This document shows, in pieces, positions 52,901-59,890 of a DNA stretch of 64,000 nt. Origin of the DNA: Opitutia bacterium (GTDB lineage Bacteria; Verrucomicrobiota; Verrucomicrobiia; Opitutales; Opitutaceae); the NCBI GenBank assembly GCA_016187945.1, contig JACPIT010000005.1, forward strand, positions 1,178,001 through 1,242,000, read 5' to 3'. Made by a program: the position numbers and the translations under genes. Under the pieces are notes generated by a model. The model saw nothing but the letters and a program-made list of their open reading frames with translations, was not told the DNA's origin and did not search any database. The first letter of the stretch is position 1. Every line of letters starts with the position of its first letter.

Positions 52901-53428
52901 ATGCGCCGTCTTACGATGACGACCACCACACCCCTTTCCGAAATTCGGGGCACCGCGCTCGCGGGGCCACCTCTCGCAACGGCAACCCCGCGCGCGCCGG
53001 CGCACGTGAGCATCGCGCCCGATGCCTCGCGCTGCGTGCGCCTCGCGATCCGCTCCGCGGGCGATCTCGTGCTCGCGCGGCAACGCGGGCGCATGCTCGC
53101 GCTCGATCTCGGCTTCCGCGGCGGCGACGTGACGGTGATCGCGGCAGCGATTTCCGAAGTGGCGCGCAACGTCGTCGAGCACGCCGTCAGCGGCGAGGTC
53201 TGCCTGAGCGAGACGCGCCGCGCCGGCTGCACCGGTCTCGCGATCGTCGTCACCGACGAGGGGCCCGGCATGTTCGACGCGATGCGGTTCTCGGAATTCG
53301 GCGGCACCGAACGGCAAGGCGGGCCCGGTCTCGGGCTGCCGGGCGTGCGCGCCATCATGGACGAGTTTGAAATCGATTCCACGCCGGGGCGCGGGACCAC
53401 GGTGCGAATGACGAAATGGCTGAGGTGA
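52901..53428 (+). CDS. RsbT/RsbW-like GHKL ATPase (anti-sigma kinase family)
   Basis: 175 residues. The core (about 35-170) is a GHKL ATPase without a dimerisation domain, as in RsbT, RsbW and SpoIIAB. The N-box is AAISEVARNVVEHAVSGE, the G1 box TDEGPGMFD and the G2 region GGPGLGLPGVRAIMDEFEI. It normally phosphorylates a STAS protein on Ser/Thr. The STAS protein at 49412 is the likely partner. It overlaps the next gene, the histidine kinase, by 13 bases and so is co-expressed with a two-component pair. ATG 52901 or 52916 are possible; the first is used. Confidence 0.85.
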   Translation: MRRLTMTTTTPLSEIRGTALAGPPLATATPRAPAHVSIAPDASRCVRLAIRSAGDLVLARQRGRMLALDLGFRGGDVTVIAAAISEVARNVVEHAVSGEVCLSETRRAGCTGLAIVVTDEGPGMFDAMRFSEFGGTERQGGPGLGLPGVRAIMDEFEIDSTPGRGTTVRMTKWLR

Positions 53429-54684
53429 TTCCAGTTGGCCGCGGGGCCAATGGAAAGCCGCCGGCGACGCGCAGGAAACTGCCGCGGACATCGGTGACGC
53501 GTTCCATTTTTCCGAGCGACGCTTCCGCTCCGGCGGACGGCGCGGTCGCGTGCGATCTCGCGCTGCGCGCCGGCTATGCCGTGGCGTTGCGCGATCACCT
53601 GCGCGAGGGCGGCGAGAGCGGGCTCGCGGGCGCCTACGAATGCGGCCGCGAAGCCAGCATCGCGGGACTCGGCGTGCTCGATCTCGTGCGCTTGCACCAC
53701 ACGATCCTCGGCGAACTCGAGAGCGGCGCCGAGGTGGACGCGCCCGCCGTGCTCGCGACCGTAGCGCCCGCGGCCGCCGCGGAGCGCGAGAAGGAATTTC
53801 TCCTCGAAGCACTCTCGCCCTTCGAGGCCGCACATCGCGGCTACCGCCGCGCGCACGAGGCGCTGCGCGCGCGCGAGCGCGAATTGAGCGACGGTCGCGC
53901 GCATTACGAGCGGCTCTTCAACGAGGCCCGCGGCATGGAGGAGGCGCTGCGTCTGCTCTCGAAACGCCTCGTCGATGCGCAGGAGGACGAGCGGAAACGT
54001 TTCAGCCGCGAGCTGCACGACGAGGTCGGCCAGGCGCTGAACGCCATGACGATGAACCTCGCCGCGCTCAAGCGCCTCGCCGAGTGCGGCACGCCGGCGG
54101 CGCAGGCGCGCGTCGACGACACCGTGCAGCTCGTCGAGCGCACGATCGAGACCGTGCATCGCTTCGCGCGCGAGCTGCGCCCGGCGATGCTGGACGAGCT
54201 GGGGCTCGAAGCGGCGTTGCGCGCCTGCGTGCGCGGCTTCGCCGAACGCACGGGCCACAGCGTGGAATTTCACGGACGGCTGGAGGGCAACCTCCTGACG
54301 CCCGATCAGCGCATCGTGATTTATCGCGTCGCGCAGGAAAGCCTGAACAACGTGGCCAAGCATGCGTCGGCCACGCACGTCGACGTCATCCTCTGGCGCG
54401 AAGGCGGCCTGGCCATTCTCGAGATCCGAGACAATGGCCGCGGCTTCCTTCCTGCGCCGCGGCGGGAAGAGCCGGACCGCCAGCGACTGGGTTTGCTGGG
54501 CATGGAGGAGCGCGTGCGACTTGTTGACGGAAGATTCCACCTCGGATCGCGACCCGGAGCCGGAACGATCGTGCGCGTCGAGATTCCTCTCGCGCCCGAC
54601 GAGTCCGCTCCCGCTGCCCTAGCCGGAAGCAGTGCCGCCGATCCGATCCACGTTACCCCTGTCTCGACACCTACACCCACATGA
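53416..54684 (+). CDS. Histidine kinase with RsbU-type N-terminal domain
   Basis: 422 residues, soluble. The N-terminal region (about 45-130; ALRAGYAVALRDHLREGGESGLAGAY, REASIAGLGVLDLVRLHH) resembles the RsbU N-terminal domain that binds RsbT-type switch proteins. A coiled segment follows, then HisKA_3 with the His in SRELHDEVGQALNAM (about 200), and HATPase with N-box ESLNNVAKHA, DNGRGF and RLGLLGMEER. Such DegS/NarX-type kinases phosphorylate NarL-type regulators; the adjacent gene encodes one and its ATG overlaps this stop (ATGA). The overlap with the RsbT-like gene upstream suggests that the switch protein controls the kinase. Confidence 0.87.
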   Translation: MAEVIPVGRGANGKPPATRRKLPRTSVTRSIFPSDASAPADGAVACDLALRAGYAVALRDHLREGGESGLAGAYECGREASIAGLGVLDLVRLHHTILGELESGAEVDAPAVLATVAPAAAAEREKEFLLEALSPFEAAHRGYRRAHEALRARERELSDGRAHYERLFNEARGMEEALRLLSKRLVDAQEDERKRFSRELHDEVGQALNAMTMNLAALKRLAECGTPAAQARVDDTVQLVERTIETVHRFARELRPAMLDELGLEAALRACVRGFAERTGHSVEFHGRLEGNLLTPDQRIVIYRVAQESLNNVAKHASATHVDVILWREGGLAILEIRDNGRGFLPAPRREEPDRQRLGLLGMEERVRLVDGRFHLGSRPGAGTIVRVEIPLAPDESAPAALAGSSAADPIHVTPVSTPTPT

Positions 54685-55382
54685 AATCGATCAAGGTCCT
54701 GTTGGCCGACGATCACACCGTGGTCCGGCAAGGTCTTCGCTCCTTGCTCGCCGCCGAGCCCGCCTTCGAGGTGGTCGGCGAAGCCGAGAACGGCCGCCAG
54801 GCCGTCCAGCTCACGCACAAACTCCAACCCGACGTTGTCGTCATGGACATTGCCATGCCGCAACTCAACGGACTCGAGGCCACGCGCCAGATCCTCAAGG
54901 AGGTTCCGACCGCGAAGGTTCTCATCCTGTCTTCCTACGGAGACGACGAATATGTCCACCAGCTCACCGAGGCCGGCGCCGCCGGCTACCTCATCAAGCA
55001 AACCGCGGCACACGATCTCATCAAAGCCATCCATGAAGCTCACGCCGGAAACGCCTTCTTCAGCCCATCGATCTCGAAGCGCCTGCTCGACAGTTATCGC
55101 GAGGCATTCATTCATGGGCGCCCGATGAAGAAACGGAACAGCACGCTCACCTCGCGCGAGCAGGAGGTGCTGCAACTCGTCGCCGAGGGCCGCGTGAACA
55201 AGCAGATCGCCGCCGAGCTCTGCATCAGCATCAAGACGGTCGAGAAGCACCGGCAGCAAGTGATGAACAAGCTCAACATCCACGACGTCGCGGGGCTCAC
55301 CCGCTACGCGCTGGCGAAGGGCGTCATCGAAAACTCCGCCGTGCCCGCCGGCGCGCCCGCCGCGGCGATGGCCGTCGTCTGA
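54681..55382 (+). CDS. NarL/FixJ-family response regulator
   Basis: 233 residues. Receiver domain about 1-120 (VLLADDHTVVRQGLRSLLAAE with the acidic pair, phospho-Asp in VVVMDIAMPQLNG at about 55, Thr/Ser and LIKQ lysine), linker, and a LuxR-type helix-turn-helix (about 155-215; LTSREQEVLQLVAEGRVNKQIAAELCISIKTVEKHRQQVMNKL split across the motif). It is coupled to the kinase by an ATGA overlap. It is expected to bind DNA as a phosphorylated dimer. Target genes are unknown; the divergent polysaccharide operon is a candidate by proximity. Confidence 0.94.
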   Translation: MKSIKVLLADDHTVVRQGLRSLLAAEPAFEVVGEAENGRQAVQLTHKLQPDVVVMDIAMPQLNGLEATRQILKEVPTAKVLILSSYGDDEYVHQLTEAGAAGYLIKQTAAHDLIKAIHEAHAGNAFFSPSISKRLLDSYREAFIHGRPMKKRNSTLTSREQEVLQLVAEGRVNKQIAAELCISIKTVEKHRQQVMNKLNIHDVAGLTRYALAKGVIENSAVPAGAPAAAMAVV

Positions 55383-55501
55383 GCGCGCGAGGGTGCGATC
55401 GACGGCGATCGATCGCGCCCGCCCGAGCTGTCGGCGCGCGTTAAGCCATCGCGCCGGCAGCAAACGCGGTCGCTCGGTCGCGCGCGCGTCGATGCGAAAA
55501 A

Positions 55502-55874
55502 TTGGAGGCGGGGCCATCAGCCCCGCGGGTCGCTGGCCGCGAAGCTCCCGCCTCGCGGGGCTGATGGCCCCGCCTCCAACGGCCGGCATCCAGTAGCAGC
55601 CGACGTGAGTCGGCTGGGAACGCGTGGCGAAATTCGCCAGCCTCCTCACGTCGGCCGCTACGCGCGCGGCGCGACGAGCGCACCGCTGACAACGCTGCGG
55701 TGCTGAGGTAGGGCCGGCTTCAGCCGGCCCAAAGGGAGCCCGCTCGCCTTGGCTGGCCGCGAGCACCGTCGAACGGGTCCGGCTGACGCCGGACCTGCTT
55801 CGCGCGCTTCGGCGTAGCGCAGGCGTCTCGCCTGTTTCTTGCCGACCGTGCAAGCAGGCTGAAGGCCTGCGCTA
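55502..55874. repeat. Cluster of REP pairs between regulator and GH9 gene
   Basis: A 489-base gap almost filled by palindromes: a perfect 26-bp inverted repeat with GGAG heads (55502-55527 and 55554-55579), a GTAGCAGCCGACG...CGTCGGCCGCTAC pair (55593-55661), a GTAG hairpin with GGCCGGC arms (55708-55730), a TCCGGC-type hairpin near 55778, and a GTAGCGCAGGC...GCCTGCGCTAC pair (55813-55874). The last CTAC supplies the TAG stop of the GH9 gene. The GTAGCAGCCGACG type also occurs inside that gene. Confidence 0.85.
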
Positions 55875-58800
55875 CTGCTTCGCGTCCGCGCCACGCGCAC
55901 CCGCGACGTCCCACACCGCGCGGCCATCGACGCTCGCGAACGACATGCCGCGCACGCTGCGGCCTTCGAGGCCGACGACGCGCGCGGGCACTTCGACGCG
56001 CGCCCATTTTCCGACGGCGGGCAACTCGCCGATCGCGCGCCGCCCGTCGCTGCCGGCCGTGCCGTAGGTGATGACGTTCGCGCCCCAATACGCGCGGTGT
56101 TCCCAAGACGTGCCGTCGTTCCAACTCACCATCAGCTCGCGCGGCGGGTTCGCCGGATCGAGCCACACATGCACGAACAACACGTCGCCGCTCTGCACGT
56201 CGAGCGGTTCCCGCGCGTCAGCGAAGCCGTGTTCGTGCACGCCCGCGCCGCTCGCGGAGAAGTGTGCCTTCGTGCCGGAAAACGGCGCGGGCGGGAAGAA
56301 CGCGGAGCTGCCTGGTGCGGTCATCACGGTGTGGGCCAGCGCGCTCGCGCGCGCCGAATCAGGCGAGGCGCGCCCGAGGGCGCTGCCCACCGACGTTTCG
56401 CCTCGCTCGATCCAGTTCCACGGTTCACTGCCGGGTTGCTCGACCGCGCCGTTCGGCAACGCGTCGTCGACCCACGCCGTGGACGATGTGGCCACGCGCA
56501 TGTCCGTCGCGGCGAAGACACGTCGCCCGTCGGGCCACGCCACCTCCGCTTCGATCCAGTGCACGCCGCCGCGGCGCGGCGTGAACGTGAACTCGTGCGC
56601 GCGCGTCGGATCGGAGTCGCGCGTTTCCCAGATGATGTCGGCGTCGGCCAGATTCGTAGCAGCCGACGTAAGGAGGCTGGGTTCGGTGTGTGTGGCCGCG
56701 TTTTCACGCGCAGCCTCCTCACGTCGGCTTCTACTTGGCTTCGGATCGCGGCGTAAAGCCGCTCCTACAGTTTTGGGTTCGCGGATTTCCAGCCGCGCGG
56801 TCAGCGCGTCGCCGATTTGCGGTTTTTCTTTCGAGAGCACGATGCGCGCCTCCGCGGCGAGCCATGGTTGGCTCGCCGTCGGGGTGAGCGACGCGAGGAA
56901 CGCCGCGCTCACGAGTCCGCGGGCTTGGTTCGTAACGACGAACTCCGTGCTGACGTTATGCGTGTCGCTCCAGCGATCCATATAGGCGAACGGATCGCGT
57001 GCGTCGCCATCGTCGGGGAAACTCAGCATCCGTAGCGGCGTCTGCGTCGGTCCGTGATAGGGCAGGCCGGCCTGGATGTTGCCGAGCGGGAGGCCACTCG
57101 GCGGCAGCGCCCGGCGGTCGTTGTGCGCATACTGGCTGACGATCTCGCGCTGACGCAATCGGCCGAGTCCGGTGATGAAGCAACGGTTGAGCGGATTCAC
57201 GCCGCATTCGAAGTCGAGATTGCGCACGAGCGCCGCGACGTAGCTTTGCACGTCCTGTAGGAGCCTGCCTTCGCGTGCGCCCGTTCTGGCGGCCCGCCGG
57301 GAGGCGGGCCCTCCCAAATGCTCGTCCCCTATCGCCGCGGAGGGCGCGCGTCCTCGCGCGCCGAGAATGTCCGCGTCAGCTCGTTCGTCGCCTGGAGCCG
57401 ACATTTTATCGATCGCCTGCCAACAGGCTCCGGCGTCGGCGAAACCGACTTGCTCGGCGGCGAGTTGCGCGCCGACGGCGAGGTCCATCGCGCTATCGAG
57501 TGAGAAATACCAGCCGGCGTTGCGATAGTGCTTAGCCTCGACAGGAAACGCGGTGCCGTAGGCGCTCGCGTTCGTGTTGGCGAGCGCGACGTCGGCCGCG
57601 GCGAGAATCTCGCCCTCGCACAGCCGCAGGTAGCGTGCGTCGAGTTTGTCCGGCGGCAGCCGGCCCGAGCGCGCGGCGAACGCGTAGCTGCGGACCGCGT
57701 TGCCGAAGCTTTCGCTCAACCGCCACCAGCCCCAGCGTCTCGTGCGCTCGCTCGTCGGATCGGGCAGCCAGCGGAAGAGTTCGCGCTGAAAATCGGGCTC
57801 GCCGGTCGCGAGAAACAACTCGCACTCGGCCCAGGCGAGTTCGTCGTGGTGCGAGAAATTGTCGCCGTAATGCGTGAGCCGCTGGTAGGCGCCAGCGTCG
57901 CCGTGCCGCGCGAGCGCGTCGGTGAGAAATTTCCAGCCGCGTTTCGCCTGGGCGAGGTAACGCGCGGCATCATGCGGGTAGTGTTTTTTCATCGCGGGCG
58001 ACGCAGCGCATTCGGCGAGCGCGGCGACGGCCGCGGCGGTGGCGGCGGTGTTCTTCGGCCAGACGACCTGCGGCTCGCCGGCGTCGGGCAGGGCGTTGCT
58101 CTCGTAGCGGCGGTCGCGCGGATAGACGAGGAAGTAGAACCCGCCATCGTCGTCCTGGAGTTTCGCGAGGTAGTCCGCTTCCCATTTCGCTTCTTGGAGG
58201 AAGTCCGGAATGCCGTCGCCGCTCTCGGGGAGGCCGAGATTGTCGAGTGCGGCGAGACCGGGCAGCGCGTCGGCCGCGAACACGAGCGTGTGCACGAGCG
58301 CGGCGCTGTTGGTGGTGTATTTGGAATAATCGCCGGCGTCGTGGTGGCCGCCGCTGACGTCGAGCGGTCCGCGACGCACAAACGGATAGAGCTGGGATTT
58401 TTCGTCGTTCGCGAACGGATGCGGCGGACGGGAGGCTTCGCTGCGCTGCTCGGCCGCGAGTTCGCCGATGAGTTTCCAGGTGAACGGAAATTGCGCGGCG
58501 CTCGCCGGCACTTCGGCGGGTGCGACGTGACACGCCGCATGCACGAAGCGCGTGAACGGCAGCGCGTTTTCGGTGCCGCAGCGTTGGTGATAGAGTCCGA
58601 GCGCGTAGGCGCGCGCGACGGCCATCGCCGCGCCGTCGTGTATGCGGAACGGCGTGGACACGCCGAGTCCGTCGACCGCGACGCGATAGATGCCGGATTC
58701 TTTCAGCGGAGAAAAATCGGCGACGAACACTTCCCGGTAGGGCGGCGGCGTGGCCGGGAAGCCTTTGTCGATGCGCCGCACGAGTGGCCCGCGAAAGACT

Positions 58801-59501
58801 TCGCGCGCGGTGGCCGCATCGATGACGCGGAAGTCGCGCGCGGCGATCGGTAGTTCGCCGGCGCTGCCGAGGTAGTAGCCGATCGCGGCCTCTTTCGGCA
58901 GCGCGGGCGCGTAGCCGACTTCGCTGACGTGGATCGCGGGCGACTCGCGTTGCGGATCGAGCGTGGCGGTGAATTTCCAGTCGGCGGGCCAGAGGAAAAC
59001 GAATGGCGCGGCGGGTTTGCCGGCGGGTGAGAATGGGACGGGATCGCCGGGCCGGCCGTTTGGAGTCGCGCGTCCTTGCGGCGGGCCCAGCGGTCCCGCC
59101 CTACCTTCGTGTTGCGAAACTTCCACGTGCGCGCTGGCTGCGAGCGGCTGGGCGAGTTCGAGGTAGAGCCGGTTGCCGAGGCGGACGTCTTTCGTGTCGA
59201 GCGCGGCGTAGAGCACGCGACGTTTGAAGCCGACGGATTTCACGGCGAGCGGCGCGCCGTTGGCGGTGACCGCGAACGCCTCCGCCGGCGGCAGGTGCGG
59301 CGTGAAGTTTTCGCCGACGATGCCGGGGAGAATCGCAGCGTCGCCGTAGAGCGTGACGATCTCGAGTTCGAGCGTCGTCGGTGTCAGCGCGCGGAGCGCG
59401 TGATCGCCCGGGCGAGGCAGAGCGAGTTCGTTGGCGCGGGTGGAGGCGCTGGCGGCGAGCGCGAGGGCGAGAGAGGCGAGAACGGCGCGGGTGAAAAACA
59501 C
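55872..59501 (-). CDS. Exported GH9 glycoside hydrolase with REP-derived inserts
   Basis: 1209 residues. Signal peptide (1-23), cellulase N-terminal Ig-like domain (about 175-275), GH9 (alpha/alpha)6 barrel (about 290-880) with the Asp pair in GGHHDAGDYSKYT (about 385) and the acid Glu in HNVSTEFVV (about 849), then C-terminal Ig-like and beta-sandwich domains. GH9 enzymes cleave beta-1,4-glucans. It is paralogous to the next gene (59891). Compared with that paralog it has four extra segments, at about residues 131-166, 699-750, 907-952 and 1037-1057, each coded by palindromic repeat sequence. The stop TAG comes from another such repeat. None introduces a frameshift, so the gene is intact on paper. 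Whether the protein folds is unknown. Confidence 0.88.
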   Translation of the reverse strand: MFFTRAVLASLALALAASASTRANELALPRPGDHALRALTPTTLELEIVTLYGDAAILPGIVGENFTPHLPPAEAFAVTANGAPLAVKSVGFKRRVLYAALDTKDVRLGNRLYLELAQPLAASAHVEVSQHEGRAGPLGPPQGRATPNGRPGDPVPFSPAGKPAAPFVFLWPADWKFTATLDPQRESPAIHVSEVGYAPALPKEAAIGYYLGSAGELPIAARDFRVIDAATAREVFRGPLVRRIDKGFPATPPPYREVFVADFSPLKESGIYRVAVDGLGVSTPFRIHDGAAMAVARAYALGLYHQRCGTENALPFTRFVHAACHVAPAEVPASAAQFPFTWKLIGELAAEQRSEASRPPHPFANDEKSQLYPFVRRGPLDVSGGHHDAGDYSKYTTNSAALVHTLVFAADALPGLAALDNLGLPESGDGIPDFLQEAKWEADYLAKLQDDDGGFYFLVYPRDRRYESNALPDAGEPQVVWPKNTAATAAAVAALAECAASPAMKKHYPHDAARYLAQAKRGWKFLTDALARHGDAGAYQRLTHYGDNFSHHDELAWAECELFLATGEPDFQRELFRWLPDPTSERTRRWGWWRLSESFGNAVRSYAFAARSGRLPPDKLDARYLRLCEGEILAAADVALANTNASAYGTAFPVEAKHYRNAGWYFSLDSAMDLAVGAQLAAEQVGFADAGACWQAIDKMSAPGDERADADILGARGRAPSAAIGDEHLGGPASRRAARTGAREGRLLQDVQSYVAALVRNLDFECGVNPLNRCFITGLGRLRQREIVSQYAHNDRRALPPSGLPLGNIQAGLPYHGPTQTPLRMLSFPDDGDARDPFAYMDRWSDTHNVSTEFVVTNQARGLVSAAFLASLTPTASQPWLAAEARIVLSKEKPQIGDALTARLEIREPKTVGAALRRDPKPSRSRREEAARENAATHTEPSLLTSAATNLADADIIWETRDSDPTRAHEFTFTPRRGGVHWIEAEVAWPDGRRVFAATDMRVATSSTAWVDDALPNGAVEQPGSEPWNWIERGETSVGSALGRASPDSARASALAHTVMTAPGSSAFFPPAPFSGTKAHFSASGAGVHEHGFADAREPLDVQSGDVLFVHVWLDPANPPRELMVSWNDGTSWEHRAYWGANVITYGTAGSDGRRAIGELPAVGKWARVEVPARVVGLEGRSVRGMSFASVDGRAVWDVAGARGADAKQ
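56330..56391. repeat. GTGGGCCAGC-type palindrome inside GH9 gene
   Basis: GTGGGCCAGCGC (56331) pairs with GCGCTGCCCAC (to 56390) around two small GC hairpins, as in 17375-17429. Translated in frame as VGSALGRASPDSARASALAH. The paralog goes straight from WNWVTASPA to PFSGTKAH at this site. Confidence 0.75.
56656..56767. repeat. GTAGCAGCCGACG REP pair plus third REP inside GH9 gene
   Basis: GTAGCAGCCGACG (56656) faces ...CGTCGGCTTCTAC (to 56734), followed by a GCGGCGTAAAGCCGC hairpin ending CTAC (56764-56767). The same pair, in the same order, lies outside the gene at 55593-55661. It encodes the stretch from KTVGAALRRDPK to LLTSAATN, absent from the paralog. Confidence 0.82.
57257..57363. repeat. 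GTAG and GGAG REP elements inside GH9 gene
   Basis: GTAGGAGCC at 57257, a hairpin GGCCCGCCGGGAGGCGGGCC ending CTCC (57291-57315) and a GGAG-headed hairpin with GGCGCGCG/CGCGCGCC arms (57339-57363). The GGAG types match 48023-48097. It encodes part of an about 50-residue insert (DILGARGRAP, GGPASRRAART) before SYVAALVRNLDFE. Confidence 0.8.
59080..59104 (-). repeat. GTAG REP element inside GH9 gene
   Basis: On the minus strand GTAGGGCGGGACC and the arm GGGCCCGCC, the same subfamily as 6469-6493 and 18588-18613. It encodes GRAGPLGPP, at the start of an about 36-residue insert lacking in the paralog. Confidence 0.82.
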
Positions 59502-59559
59502 GGCGGCAGCGTGCCCGTGGCGTGCCCACCGGCGTATGGGGTCGGCGACTACCGAGGTC

Positions 59560-59581
59560 GGCGGTCATAGACCGCCGCTAC
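59560..59581 (-). repeat. GTAG REP element in GH9-GH9 gap
   Basis: GGCGGTC-ATA-GACCGCC stem then GCTAC; reverse-complement GTAGCGGCGGTC. It lies in the 389-base gap between the two GH9 genes, 59 bases upstream of the first gene's start. Confidence 0.72.
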
Positions 59582-59616
59582 AGGGGGGCGGAGCGCACGA
59601 GGCGAGAAGCGGGCAC

Positions 59617-59650
59617 AAAAAAGCGGACCGGGAAATGAATCCCGGTCCGC
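59617..59650 (-). terminator. Rho-independent terminator of the second GH9 gene
   Basis: GCGGACCGGG (59623-59632) pairs perfectly with CCCGGTCCGC (59641-59650); on the minus strand the stem is followed by six T. It lies 241 bases past the stop at 59891. Confidence 0.85.
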
Positions 59651-59812
59651 GGTAGGGTGGAGAAAGTCGGCGCTTGGTTCGCCGACAAGGTCGGGGCGAT
59701 CGAGCCGGTTCCAAAGCTGAAGTCCGGATGACAGACTTCGGCGGGAGTGGCGGCTGGCCCGTTCGCCGCGCGTTTTCTCCGCCGCGCGGCGAGGGCGTTT
59801 GTGGAGCGATCA

Positions 59813-59885
59813 GCTCAGGAGCGATTGTTGCTTATTAGCCCCAAATGTGCGGGGCGTTTCTGGCGTGTTACGCCTTGTTGGATTT
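59813..59885 (-). repeat. Third copy of the GGGGCTAATAAGCAACAA element
   Basis: The reverse complement shares GGGGCTAATAAGCAACAA and a GGCGT-ACGCC hairpin with the middle of the duplicated unit at 40559-41101. So the non-coding core of that unit exists independently of the duplication. It is immediately downstream of the second GH9 gene. Confidence 0.6.
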
Positions 59886-59890
59886 TTTCG

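Noticed and set aside
59502-59880. Third short exported protein between the GH9 genes
   Set aside because: The frames have no signal or domain, and the gap is accounted for by a REP, a terminator and a dispersed element.
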